Below are positions 18,266-26,828 of a stretch of DNA of 64,000 nt, piece by piece. A program made the translations under genes and the position numbers. Position 1 is the stretch's first letter. Each line of letters opens with the position of its first letter. The stretch spans positions 1 through 64,000 of the forward strand of contig NZ_JARGCS010000015.1 in NCBI RefSeq assembly GCF_029193575.1. The letters are read 5' to 3'. This DNA is from Pseudomonas entomophila (GTDB lineage Bacteria > Pseudomonadota > Gammaproteobacteria > Pseudomonadales > Pseudomonadaceae). The notes under the pieces are model-generated. The model was not told where the DNA came from, did not search any database, and was given only the letters and a program-made list of their open reading frames with translations.

Positions 18266-19782
18266 AGCGAATCCTCGGCGTCTACGGCTTCTTCATCGTC
18301 TTGCAGGGCTTCCAGGGCCAGGCTGCCGCCGGCGCCCTGGGCCATGCCCGCGCGGGCCCGCTGTTCCTGCGCCAGCAGGCGCTGGGCCTGGCTGCGCTGT
18401 TCGGGCGTGAGTTGCTGGTCGAGCTGTTGCAGCAGCTCGGTGGACTGCGGCGTCGGGTTGACCTGCGCCAGTTGGGCGAACACCCAGGCGTTGCCGGGGT
18501 TCTGGCGGATGCCGTGGCCTTCGCTGTAGAGCTGGGCCAGGGCGTAGTCGGCGCTGAGCTGGCCGCCACGGGCGGCGCTGAGCAGGTGGTCGACGGCCTT
18601 CTGCGGCTCGACGTCGCCCAGGTAGCCACGGCGGTACAGCTGGCCGAGGTAGTAGTGGGCGCTGACCTCGCCGGCCTCGGCGGCGGCGCTTAGGTGCTGC
18701 TCGGCTTTCTCGGCGTCGGCAGGCAGGGTCTTGCCTTCGTAGTACAGGCGGCCCAGCAGCAGCTCGGCGCGTGGTTGTTCGGCTTCGCGGCCTTTGTCGA
18801 TATAGGCCAGCAACTGCTCGGTGTCGCCCAGTTCGGGGAAGTCGTAGAGCAGTTGGGCCAGGCTCACCCAGGACGCCGGGTTGGCCGGGGCGATGGGTTC
18901 GAGCAGGGCCTTGGCGGTGTGCTCGTCGGTCTGGCCGAGGCTGCGGTCGGCCAGCACGCGGGCGACGCTGTCGACCCGGCTGGCCGGCACCGCGCCACGG
19001 GCATGGGCGGCCTTGAGCTGTTCGAGCAGGGCGGCCTGCTGGTCGGGCTGGGCGCGCTTCTGGTAGACGGTGGCCAGTTCGACGTAGCAGATGTCGGTGG
19101 TGGCCAGCGCGGCCTTGCAGATCTTCTCCACATCGCCCAGGTGCTGGTCGTAGGTGCCCTGGGTGCGGTACAGCAGCACCTGGGCCAAGCCCGCCTCGGG
19201 GCTGCCGGCGGCGCGCCACTGGTCGATCTGCTGCTGGGCATTGATGTTCGGGAAGCTCTGCGGGTACTGCAGGTAGAGCATCGCCAGGGGGATCAGGGTG
19301 TTGCCTTCACCTTGCTTGGCGGCGAGCTTGAGCAGCGTCTCGGCCTCTTCGCGCTCGGCCTGGGTGCTGTTCGGCTTGGCCACCAGCAGGCGGCCGAGGC
19401 GGGCCTGGGCACGGGGCGAGGTGGCGGCGGCGGCGCGGTAGGTGGCCTCGGCCTGTTGCAGCTTGGCCGGGTCGCGGGTGGCGACCTGGATGTCGGCCAG
19501 GCCCACCTGGGCGTCGCTGTAGCCAAGGTCGGCCAGGGCGCGGTAATTGGCCTCGGCGGTGGCGGTGTCGCCGCGTTTGAGGGCCTCGTTGGCCAGGCGC
19601 TGGTCGGGCAGGCCGGCGCAGCCGGCCAGGGTGATGGCCAGCGCCAACGCGCACCACGGCTGCGGGCGGGCGCTGTGCGCTCGATCTACAGGGTACCGGC
19701 CGACCTTGATCACGGGGTTCGCCGCGCCACCTGGATCAGGCGATGCCGACCCAGGGTTGGAAACGCAATGCAAAGGGTTCAT
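18262..19782 (-). CDS. algK: AlgK: outer-membrane lipoprotein with Sel1/TPR repeats
   Basis: This lipoprotein of up to 506 residues helps place AlgE and scaffolds the export complex. It carries a lipobox (ITLAGC) followed by [20 protein letters not shown] as in P. aeruginosa AlgK, then many TPR-like repeats (for example [17 protein letters not shown] units near the C-terminus). The ATG at 19782 has AGGGGGAG upstream, but it puts about 37 polar residues ahead of the hydrophobic signal, which is long for a lipoprotein. A GTG further in, near [10 protein letters not shown], would shorten this. Confidence 0.93.
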   Translation of the reverse strand: MNPLHCVSNPGSASPDPGGAANPVIKVGRYPVDRAHSARPQPWCALALAITLAGCAGLPDQRLANEALKRGDTATAEANYRALADLGYSDAQVGLADIQVATRDPAKLQQAEATYRAAAATSPRAQARLGRLLVAKPNSTQAEREEAETLLKLAAKQGEGNTLIPLAMLYLQYPQSFPNINAQQQIDQWRAAGSPEAGLAQVLLYRTQGTYDQHLGDVEKICKAALATTDICYVELATVYQKRAQPDQQAALLEQLKAAHARGAVPASRVDSVARVLADRSLGQTDEHTAKALLEPIAPANPASWVSLAQLLYDFPELGDTEQLLAYIDKGREAEQPRAELLLGRLYYEGKTLPADAEKAEQHLSAAAEAGEVSAHYYLGQLYRRGYLGDVEPQKAVDHLLSAARGGQLSADYALAQLYSEGHGIRQNPGNAWVFAQLAQVNPTPQSTELLQQLDQQLTPEQRSQAQRLLAQEQRARAGMAQGAGGSLALEALQDDEEAVDAEDSL

Positions 19783-19795
19783 CGTCCGCTCCCCC

Positions 19796-20962
19796 TCACA
19801 GCCCGCGAGCCACGGCCTTGTCGATCAGCCAGCTCAGCGACGGCCCACGGTCGCTCTTGACCGACGCCGGGCGCCCGGCCAGCTCTGCCGGCAGGCCGCC
19901 GTCAGGCTTGATCTGCACACGCAGGTCCGAGGCCAGGTTGTCGGTGTCCAGGCTCGTGCTGCTGACGATCTGCCCGGTGCGCACTTCGTCTTCGCCGGCG
20001 ACCTGGAAGCTGACCCGGGTACCCGGCTTGACCTCGTCGAACTGGCGGTAGCTGAAGCGCGCCTCGACCATCGGGTGGGTGGTGCGCGGAATCAACTGGA
20101 ACACCGCCTGGCCCTTGCTGGCGTACTGGCCATCGTCCACCAGTTGGCGGGCGACCACGCAATCGCAGGGGCTGGTGAGGGTGCCGGAGAGTTGCTTGCC
20201 GAACAGTTCCTCGACCTTGGCCGGCTCCAGTTGCGAGTCGTCCAGATGGCCCTTGAGCAGGTCGAGCATGCTGGTGTTGAAAGTCGCCAGCGGCGCGCCC
20301 TTGACCACCTGCGCGCCATGTTCCACCAAGGCCTGCACGCTGCCGTCGCGGGGCATGGTGACGTTGGTGGTGGGCACCGCCACCACGCCGGCCTCGGCAT
20401 GGCTGACGAAGTACAGGCCGTACAGCGATTTGGCGACGAAACCAAAGGCAGCGATGCCGACCACGAACACGCCCAGGCTGACGGTCACCGCCTTCAAGCG
20501 GCCGAAGGCGGACAGGCCCGAGCCGCCGTCCTTCTGCTTGCGCGCCTTGGTGAAGTTGTCGCGCTGCAAGGTGCTGAGCACGTCGCCGACGCTGATCAAC
20601 TCGCCGGACAAGTGGCTGGTGATGATGTGGCGCAGGGTGGCGATGTCGCGCGGCTCGAGGTTCTGGAACTGCGCGCCGGTGCGGCCGCTTTCCGGATTGT
20701 ACGAGCGCACCTGGAACTCGATGTCCATCGACAGGCCCAGGTTGTCGACCACGAACTGCAAGCGCCCGCGCAGCACCTGGCCTACCGCCAGGCGTTGCTT
20801 GGCGTGAAAGCTCAGGCCACCGGCGGAGAGGTCGTCGACCTTCACCTCGTGGGTTTGGCGCTCGGCATCCAGGAAGCGCAGCTTGGCCGGGATGCGCACC
20901 CGGGCGTGTTGGCGCTGGGCTTCGGACTCATGCACGACGTTGACGTTCACGGCGGTATTCAT
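19796..20962 (-). CDS. alg44: Alg44: c-di-GMP receptor and copolymerase
   Basis: This 388-residue inner-membrane protein activates the Alg8 polymerase when c-di-GMP binds. The cytoplasmic N-terminal PilZ domain shows RQHARVR and DDLSAGGL, the two c-di-GMP contact motifs. A single membrane helix at roughly 160-185 is followed by a periplasmic domain that resembles membrane-fusion proteins. It lies 36 bases after alg8. Confidence 0.96.
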   Translation of the reverse strand: MNTAVNVNVVHESEAQRQHARVRIPAKLRFLDAERQTHEVKVDDLSAGGLSFHAKQRLAVGQVLRGRLQFVVDNLGLSMDIEFQVRSYNPESGRTGAQFQNLEPRDIATLRHIITSHLSGELISVGDVLSTLQRDNFTKARKQKDGGSGLSAFGRLKAVTVSLGVFVVGIAAFGFVAKSLYGLYFVSHAEAGVVAVPTTNVTMPRDGSVQALVEHGAQVVKGAPLATFNTSMLDLLKGHLDDSQLEPAKVEELFGKQLSGTLTSPCDCVVARQLVDDGQYASKGQAVFQLIPRTTHPMVEARFSYRQFDEVKPGTRVSFQVAGEDEVRTGQIVSSTSLDTDNLASDLRVQIKPDGGLPAELAGRPASVKSDRGPSLSWLIDKAVARGL

Positions 20963-20998
20963 GGTGGTTTGTTCCTGTTAGATCCGATCCGGTTGGGC

Positions 20999-22489
20999 TC
21001 ACACGACCATGAACAGCACAGCCACGAAGATGCTGGCGGCCGAGAAGGTCATGGTCCGCGAGGACCAGGTGTTGAACCATTGTTGAAAGCTTTCGAGGTC
21101 ACGCTTGAGGGCAGTGGGCTGGCGAGTCCAGGACTGTTTGTCGAGGCGGAAGAACACGTAGATCTTCATCACCGCGCCGACGATCTGGTTGTAATAGAGG
21201 ATCAGCGGGTAGGCCGGGCCGACGCTGTGGCCCGAGCACAGCAGCATGATGGTGAGGATCAGGCGGGTGATGCCGATCCACAGCAGGTACACCAGCAGGA
21301 ACTGCAGGCCGAACTTGAAGCTGGCGATCAGCGCCACGGTCAGCCCCAGCAGGCTGGTCCACATCGACACGCGCTGGTCGAGCAGCACGATGCTGGTGAA
21401 CAGCCCCAGGCGCTTGAGGCCCAGGCCCAGGGCGCGGGAGTTCTGCCGCAGGTTGTTGCCGTACCAGCGGTACATCAGCTTGCGGCTGGCCTTGACGAAG
21501 CTCTTCTCCGGCGGATGCTCGACCGTGTTGATCGCGGCATCGGGCACGTAGAAGGTGTCGTAGCCCAGGCGCATCAGGCTGAACCAGCTGGACTTGTCGT
21601 CGCCGGTGAGGAACTTGAAGCGGCCCAGGCGCCAGTGCATCAGCGAGTCGCTTTCCACGTCGGCGATGAACTCGGGGTTGGTCACTACGCTGGCGCGGAA
21701 CATCGACATGCGCCCGGTCATGGTCAGCACGCGCTTGGACAGGGCCATCGAGCACATGTTGATGTGGCGCTGGGCGAAGCGCAGCTTGTGCCACTCGCTC
21801 ATCACGTAGCCGCCGCGCACTTCGCAGAATTCGTTGGTGGTCAGGCCACCGACGTTGGGGTAGAGCTTGAACCAGGGCACGGTCTTGGCCACGACGCCTT
21901 CGCCGAGCACGGTGTCGCCGTCGATCACCGCGACCACCGCGTTTTCGTCCGGCAGCATCCGCGAGATGGCGCGGAAACCGTAGGCCAGGCCGTCGCGCTT
22001 GCCGGTGCCGGCGATGCGCACGATGTCCAGGGTGACGTGGGCGGGCGGGTTGTACTTGGCCCACAGGCTTTTCACCAGCAACTCGTCGGACATCTCCACC
22101 AGCGAGCAAACCACGGTGGTGGGGTAGCCGCACTCGATGGCCTCGCGGATCACCGAGCTGTACACCTGGGCGGTGGTCAGCGCGTCGATGCGAAAGCTGG
22201 TGACCATCAGGTACACGTGTGACGGGGCCGCCGCCTGGCCGAGCTTGCGCACCTTGTTGCGCAGGTACGGGTAGACCAGGTACAGGAAGATCATGCCGCG
22301 GATGAAATGGGTGGCGCCCATCGAGTAGCGCCAGATGCCGACTGCGCCGACCAGGAAGATGAAGTGCTTCGACTGCGCGTCGAAGATATCGCTGGGCAGG
22401 GCCAGGGCGATCAGCATGAGCAGGCTCATGTAGAGCAGCCACCCGGCGCACTGCAACAGCACTGTCTGGAGCCTTTGCATGTTCAGCAT
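20999..22489 (-). CDS. alg8: Alg8: mannuronan polymerase
   Basis: This inner-membrane family 2 glycosyltransferase of 496 residues polymerises GDP-mannuronate. Two N-terminal and several C-terminal hydrophobic segments enclose a cytoplasmic domain with [13 protein letters not shown], a [13 protein letters not shown] stretch and TGDDKSSW, as in processive glycosyltransferases. Two starts are possible, ATG at 22489 (MLNMQRL) or ATG at 22480 (MQRL). It is 52 bases downstream of algD. Confidence 0.96.
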   Translation of the reverse strand: MLNMQRLQTVLLQCAGWLLYMSLLMLIALALPSDIFDAQSKHFIFLVGAVGIWRYSMGATHFIRGMIFLYLVYPYLRNKVRKLGQAAAPSHVYLMVTSFRIDALTTAQVYSSVIREAIECGYPTTVVCSLVEMSDELLVKSLWAKYNPPAHVTLDIVRIAGTGKRDGLAYGFRAISRMLPDENAVVAVIDGDTVLGEGVVAKTVPWFKLYPNVGGLTTNEFCEVRGGYVMSEWHKLRFAQRHINMCSMALSKRVLTMTGRMSMFRASVVTNPEFIADVESDSLMHWRLGRFKFLTGDDKSSWFSLMRLGYDTFYVPDAAINTVEHPPEKSFVKASRKLMYRWYGNNLRQNSRALGLGLKRLGLFTSIVLLDQRVSMWTSLLGLTVALIASFKFGLQFLLVYLLWIGITRLILTIMLLCSGHSVGPAYPLILYYNQIVGAVMKIYVFFRLDKQSWTRQPTALKRDLESFQQWFNTWSSRTMTFSAASIFVAVLFMVV

Positions 22490-22541
22490 CCGTCGCGAGA
22501 ATCAAGGAATGCGGGGCCAACCGGCCCCGCGTCGGGCTGGC

Positions 22542-23858
22542 TTACCAGCAGATGCCTTCGGTGCGGTTGGCGGTGCTGGTCGGCTTGCTCATGAAGCCGA
22601 CCAGGTCGATCACCTGCTTGCCTTCCGGGGCCTGCTGGGCGAGGGCGCGGAACTTCTCGTCGCGGTTGCCGAGGATGATGATGTCGGCGTCGTTCACCAC
22701 CTGGTCGAAGTCGGCGCTGAGCAGCGACGAGACGTGCGGGATCTTCGACTCGATGTAGTCCTTGTTGGCGCCGTGCACGCGGGCGTACTGCACGTTCTGG
22801 TCGTAGATGTTCAACTGGTAGCCCTTGCCGATCAGGCGCTCGGCCAGCTCCACCAACGGGCTTTCCCGCAGGTCGTCGGTGCCGGCCTTGAACGACAGGC
22901 CGAGCAGCGCGACCTTGCGCTTGTCGTGGCTTTCGATGATGTCGAAGGCGTTCTGCACCTGCGATTCGTTGCTGCGCATCAGCGAGTCGAGCAGCGGCGC
23001 CTTCACGTCGAGGCTGGCGGCGCGGTAGGTGAGGGCGCGCACGTCCTTGGGCAGGCACGAGCCGCCGAAGGCGAAGCCGGGGCGCATGTAGTACTGCGAC
23101 AGGTTCAGGGTCTTGTCCTGGCAGACCACGTCCATCACTTCGCGGCCATCGACGCCGACCGCCTTGGCGATGTTGCCGATCTCGTTGGCGAAGGTGACCT
23201 TGGTCGCGTGCCAGACGTTGCAGGTGTACTTGATCATCTCGGCCACTTCGACCGGCTTGCGGATGATCGGCGCGTCGAGTTCTTCGTAGATGGCCTGCAG
23301 CACGTCGCCGCTGGCGCTGTCGAGTTCGCCGATGACGGTCATCGGTGGGTGGTCGTAGTCCTTGATCGCGGTGCTTTCGCGCAGGAACTCGGGGTTGACC
23401 GCGACGCCGAAGTCGACGCCGGCCTTCTTGCCCGAGCAGTCTTCGAGGATCGGGATCACCACGTTCTTCACGGTGCCCGGCAGCACGGTGCTGCGCACCA
23501 CGATGGTGTGGCGGCGGCTGGTGTCGCGCAGCACGTAGCCGATCTCGCGGCACACCGACTCGATGTACTCCAGCCCCAGGTCGCCGTTCTTCTTGCTCGG
23601 GGTGCCGACGCAGATCATCGACACGTCGCTGGCGCGGATCGCCTCGGCGAAGTCGGTGGTGCCGCGCAGGCGACCGTTGGCGATGCCTTGTTGCAGCAGC
23701 GCCTCAAGGCCTGGTTCGACGATGGGCGACTTGCCCTGGTTGATCAGGTCGATCTTGGTGGTGGACACGTCCACCCCGATCACTTCATGGCCCCGTGCCG
23801 ACAGGCAACCTGCACAGACCGCACCCACGTAACCCAAACCAAAGATGCTGATACGCAT
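22542..23858 (-). CDS. algD: AlgD: GDP-mannose 6-dehydrogenase
   Basis: This 438-residue enzyme oxidises GDP-mannose to GDP-mannuronate, the committed step of alginate synthesis. The NAD-binding start MRISIFGLGYVGAVCAG is nearly identical to the P. aeruginosa protein, and the catalytic Cys lies in FGGSCLPKDVRAL (about 268). The ATG at 23858 has GAGGTG six bases upstream; an in-frame GTG three codons earlier is less likely. It heads the alginate operon, is preceded by a long leader, and should be controlled by AlgU and AlgR. Confidence 0.98.
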   Translation of the reverse strand: MRISIFGLGYVGAVCAGCLSARGHEVIGVDVSTTKIDLINQGKSPIVEPGLEALLQQGIANGRLRGTTDFAEAIRASDVSMICVGTPSKKNGDLGLEYIESVCREIGYVLRDTSRRHTIVVRSTVLPGTVKNVVIPILEDCSGKKAGVDFGVAVNPEFLRESTAIKDYDHPPMTVIGELDSASGDVLQAIYEELDAPIIRKPVEVAEMIKYTCNVWHATKVTFANEIGNIAKAVGVDGREVMDVVCQDKTLNLSQYYMRPGFAFGGSCLPKDVRALTYRAASLDVKAPLLDSLMRSNESQVQNAFDIIESHDKRKVALLGLSFKAGTDDLRESPLVELAERLIGKGYQLNIYDQNVQYARVHGANKDYIESKIPHVSSLLSADFDQVVNDADIIILGNRDEKFRALAQQAPEGKQVIDLVGFMSKPTSTANRTEGICW

Positions 23859-23884
23859 CGCATTCACCTCGTGTGTTTATCACG

Positions 23885-23906
23885 CCGGCTCTTTCCGAAG
23901 AACCGG
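23885..23906 (-). promoter_or_regulatory. Leader stem-loop with a GGA loop upstream of algD
   Basis: In the algD transcript CCGGTTCTT pairs with AAGAGCCGG around the tetraloop CGGA. The hairpin ends 26 bases before the algD start codon. GGA displayed in a loop close to a ribosome site is the pattern bound by RsmA/CsrA proteins, which are known to act on algD mRNA in Azotobacter. Binding here is an inference. Confidence 0.5.
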
Positions 23907-24299
23907 ACCGGGTTGATTGATCTGCTCTTTTCGGGCGCACGGGTCCGTGGCGAATGCACACTTCACCGAGCGCAGGCATGAATGAATCCGGAGTACACAA
24001 AGTTGTGCACTCAAATGTGGCAGTGAGAAGCCAGTAATTAAAAGGCGTGCCCTGAAATGCAGCCGTCTTTAATGCAATACGCTACTTGGCGTGTTGCTGT
24101 GCTTGTTTTTTCAATTGGATAAATCCTTTGAAATCAACCACTAGGACGATTAGTAAGGGGCGCGTCTCTCCTGCTTGGACAGGCCGTTCGGGGTGGCCGA
24201 AGTGGCTGTCGAAGTTTAATAGGGCAGGCGGTGGATACCGGCCTGTTGTCATCTGTAAGTCATCTCTCACGTGACGCGCTCGAGAATCGTTACGGGTGC
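23907..24299 (-). other. algD untranslated leader, upstream part
   Basis: If transcription starts near 24,293, this stretch is transcribed but untranslated, giving a leader of about 435 nt, similar in style to the long algD leader of P. aeruginosa. I see no convincing reading frame in it. A minus-strand open frame of 169 codons crosses this leader and the promoter but has no recognisable protein features. Confidence 0.5.
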
Positions 24300-24327
24300 T
24301 ATGAGCGACGGGCGCCGGTAGAAGTTC
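24300..24327 (-). promoter_or_regulatory. Candidate AlgU (sigma-22) promoter of algD
   Basis: The minus strand reads GAACTT (24327-24322), a 17-base spacer, then TCATA (24304-24300). GAACTT is the exact -35 box of AlgU/RpoE promoters, and TCATA is close to their TCtgA/TCnAA -10 box. This places the start of transcription at about 24,293. It is the only exact GAACTT on this strand that I found between algD and 24,600. Confidence 0.65.
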
Positions 24328-24359
24328 CGGGGTGGGTTTCGTTGGATGAAAGATTTCTA

Positions 24360-24580
24360 AATATTTTTTCAGCGGAAAAGTACTTTCAATTTGATGGCAT
24401 CCACGCGTGCCATGCCGATATATAAAGGGCGGAAATGGGGTGAGATATTTTTTTGCCAGTATCGGAAAAATATTTTCAAAATTCGTCAAAAAATTACGAA
24501 CGGTCTTATGGCGTTTAGAGATAACGGCAGGCTTGACTTTATTTTGGCGCCAACTATTTGGCTTTTTGTGTAGGCGTTTG
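24360..24580. other. AT-rich region upstream of the algD promoter, with a candidate AlgR site
   Basis: This stretch is far richer in A and T than its surroundings, with several A/T runs (for example atatttttt near 24,361 and 24,445). On the minus strand 24504-24496 reads ACCGTTCGT, close to the AlgR recognition core ACCGTTCGTC known from the P. aeruginosa algD promoter, about 210 bases upstream of the predicted start. AT-rich DNA here could bind nucleoid proteins or mark inserted DNA. No gene is visible between 24,328 and 24,819. Confidence 0.45.
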
Positions 24581-24819
24581 CCTTCTCCCATGGACTACAA
24601 AAGCGAGGTGGAGATAACCACCTTGTTTGTAAGGTTTATGGCCTTGACGCCGTTAACTCTTGGGAGAGGCATACGCAGCGGCCCGAACCGATGGATCGGA
24701 AGGGCCGACCGGCTTGGGCTATGACCCGCTGCCTCTCGCGCCCTTCGCACCCGACAAGCGAAGGCGCCGCGGGCCAGCGTTGGGCTGGTCTGTTTCATCT
24801 CAAGCACAAGGAAGAAAGC

Positions 24820-25266
24820 ATGCCGCTGAAAATGACTTCGCTTATTACCCTCGCCACCGTTGCATTGCTTGCCGCTGGTGTGGCGCAGGCCGGTCCACCG
24901 GTTCAAATAACGTTCAAGAACCTGAGTTCGGATACGGCCGTTCTTCAGCTCGTCACCTCCAATGAGTCCAGCACCTACCAGGTTGCCGATCCGAAGCCTG
25001 CGCAGCAGGTGGATGCGGGTACGAGTAGAGCGTTCGGCGTGCAACGCGTCATCAGCCCGGATGTTAACGCTGCCATGGTGCGTTACAACGTAGGGCGGAA
25101 AGTATGTGCTTTTAGTACCACTTTCCAGATGAGGATGATGCCGGGTGGAATAAAGAAGCCTGAGTGGAGCAAATCCGCCACACCGAGTGGTGGGGCGGCT
25201 TGTACCGCCACGATTACTTCGATAGGCGCCGACAATTCCTGGCGCGCCGAATTCACGATGAAGTGA
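24820..25266 (+). CDS. Small secreted protein of unknown function
   Basis: This is a 148-residue protein with a clear Sec signal peptide (MPLKMTSLITLATVALLAAG, cleavage after AQA) and a mature part of about 122 residues rich in Ser, Thr and alternating hydrophobics, suggesting a beta-sandwich. Two cysteines (KVCAF and AACTAT) probably form a disulfide. I do not recognise the family. The ATG at 24820 has AAGGAAG six bases upstream; an upstream in-frame start at 24691 would bury the signal peptide and is unlikely. Base composition is lower in G+C than in the alginate genes. It is followed by a hairpin and the exporter cluster, so it could be a cargo or a separate gene. Confidence 0.75.
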   Translation: MPLKMTSLITLATVALLAAGVAQAGPPVQITFKNLSSDTAVLQLVTSNESSTYQVADPKPAQQVDAGTSRAFGVQRVISPDVNAAMVRYNVGRKVCAFSTTFQMRMMPGGIKKPEWSKSATPSGGAACTATITSIGADNSWRAEFTMK

Positions 25267-25328
25267 CGGTAAACGCATTGAGCAATTCTTCGCGTCGTCA
25301 CCTGAACGTGGCGGTGTGTTTCGTGATT

Positions 25329-25357
25329 CGAATCGTCGCGCTGCGCGCGGCGATTCG
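25329..25357. other. Strong intercistronic hairpin
   Basis: CGAATCGTCGCG pairs with CGCGGCGATTCG (one G-T pair) around CTGCG. It lies between the secreted-protein gene and the next gene, ending 17 bases before the ATG at 25375. There is no T-run, so it may slow or process the transcript, or influence translation of the following gene, rather than act as a simple terminator. Confidence 0.55.
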
Positions 25358-25374
25358 TGCTGGGAAACGATGCT

Positions 25375-26163
25375 ATGTATATAAAAACTCAGAGCGGTAT
25401 TTTATCGGCTCCGGCCACTCGACTAGCGCCCGCTGAGTCGGATCTCGCCGCACGCTCGCTGCTGGATGAAGTTGATGCTTGTGTGGAGCCTGTTGAACAA
25501 CTGTCGTCCCTTGCCAAGGCACTGAGCGATGCCGCTCAACGCGCGGCTGTGCGGGATGGCGCCATGAGCCGAGGCGAATTGGCGAAATTGGCCATGTCGA
25601 TCAGAGACCGGATCAATGGCGGCAGTTATGCCTTCAGCCGAGAAGTCTATGACGCCCAGATTCCTGAGTCCGACGATCTTGAGCGATTGGAGAGGGCGCG
25701 GCAGGCCACGGACTTTTTGCACGCAAGGGCGCCAAACCCCTTCGCGGGCATGAGCCAGGAGCAGTTGAGTTTGATCGCCTATGACGAAGGCGGCGTATTT
25801 ACTGTCAATGAGCGCAGGGCGGCGTTGCTCGAGTCGAATCGGCAGGATAACGAGTGGGCGTCGATGATCAGCGAAAAAATGTGGAATGAACACCAGAGGA
25901 CCGGCAAGACCGTGGAAGGCCTCAAGGAGATCCTGCAGTACTACCGTTCGCTCCCGCCCATCATGGAAGCGCAGTATGGCAATTACGAAGCGGAGATCTT
26001 CACTCAGATCGCGCTTCAAGCGCTTCAGGACGTTGAGTGGCCTGAGTTCAACACTTCTCTGATCGACATGATGGCGAACGAATGGAAGTCCGGCGAGGAG
26101 CTGTTGGACTCCGCCAAGGCCATTCCCCCCACCGATCGCGACCCGGAAGGCAACGCCGGATGA
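25375..26163 (+). CDS. Unrecognised 268-residue-class protein heading an ABC exporter operon
   Basis: Starting at the ATG (MYIKTQSGILSAP) the product has 262 residues, with no signal peptide and no membrane segment. It is acidic and mainly helical by eye. The central part contains PNPFAGMSQEQLSLIAYDEG followed by GVFTVNERRAA, which looks like a compact domain core; I cannot assign a known family. An in-frame GTG at 25357 would add six residues inside the hairpin. Its TGA overlaps the ATG of the ABC ATPase gene by four bases, so the two are translationally coupled. It could be the exported cargo, a maturation factor or an adaptor; nothing in the sequence decides. Confidence 0.78.
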   Translation: MYIKTQSGILSAPATRLAPAESDLAARSLLDEVDACVEPVEQLSSLAKALSDAAQRAAVRDGAMSRGELAKLAMSIRDRINGGSYAFSREVYDAQIPESDDLERLERARQATDFLHARAPNPFAGMSQEQLSLIAYDEGGVFTVNERRAALLESNRQDNEWASMISEKMWNEHQRTGKTVEGLKEILQYYRSLPPIMEAQYGNYEAEIFTQIALQALQDVEWPEFNTSLIDMMANEWKSGEELLDSAKAIPPTDRDPEGNAG

Positions 26164-26828
26164 TCCCTAGCGTCTCGCTGCAGCACGTCACCCGAAACCT
26201 GGGTGGTCATGCCGTGCTGGCCGATGTCTCGCTGTCCATTCCGTCGGGCCAGACCTGCGCCATCACCGGCCCTTCCGGCGCGGGCAAGAGCACGCTGCTC
26301 AACCTGATCGGCCTGCTCGACCAACCCTGCCAGGGGCGGCTGCTGCTCGATGGGCGCGACATGACAGGGGCCAGCGCCGCGCAGCGCGCGGTCATGCGCA
26401 ATGGCTGCCTGGGCTTCGTGTTCCAGGGCTTCAACCTGCTGCCGCGCCTGTCTGCGCTGGACAACGTCGCCTTGCCGCTGTGCTACCGGGGCGTCGACCC
26501 GGCCGAGGCCCGGCGCGCGGCGCGGCACCAACTCGCGGCCGTGGGGCTGGAAGCGCGCCAGGCCCAGCGCCCGGCCGAACTCTCCGGCGGCCAGCGCCAG
26601 CGCGTGGCGATCGCCCGTGCCCTGGTCACCGCGCCACGGCTGCTGCTGGCCGACGAGCCGACCGGCAACCTCGATGGCGCGACTGCCGCCGATATCCTGC
26701 AATTGCTCCAGCGTCTGAACCGGGAACAGGGCGTCACCGTGGTCATGGTCACCCACGACCCGGCCATGGCCCGGCGCATGGACAGGCGTATCCAGGTGCG
26801 TGACGGGCGGGTCAGCGATGTCGACTGA
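26160..26828 (+). CDS. ABC exporter ATPase subunit (MacB/LolD type)
   Basis: This 222-residue ATPase powers the adjacent permease. The motifs are complete: Walker A GPSGAGKST (37-45), Q-loop FVFQGFNLLPRL, signature LSGGQRQRV, Walker B LLLADEPTGNLD and switch VTHD. This set, with the Q-loop FNLLPRL, is typical of the LolD/MacB/YbbA group, which does not transport solutes through a channel but drives periplasmic partners. The start at 26160 overlaps the preceding stop; a start at 26082 would read into the preceding gene in another frame. Confidence 0.93.
   Translation: MIPSVSLQHVTRNLGGHAVLADVSLSIPSGQTCAITGPSGAGKSTLLNLIGLLDQPCQGRLLLDGRDMTGASAAQRAVMRNGCLGFVFQGFNLLPRLSALDNVALPLCYRGVDPAEARRAARHQLAAVGLEARQAQRPAELSGGQRQRVAIARALVTAPRLLLADEPTGNLDGATAADILQLLQRLNREQGVTVVMVTHDPAMARRMDRRIQVRDGRVSDVD

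Noticed and set aside
19547..22222. Long plus-strand open frame opposite alg44 and alg8
   Set aside because: It spans several real genes on the other strand and shows only low-complexity composition typical of GC-rich antisense frames.
24082..24591. Minus-strand frame of 169 codons upstream of algD
   Set aside because: It crosses the candidate promoter and leader, has a basic, unstructured composition, no recognisable domain and no good ribosome site.
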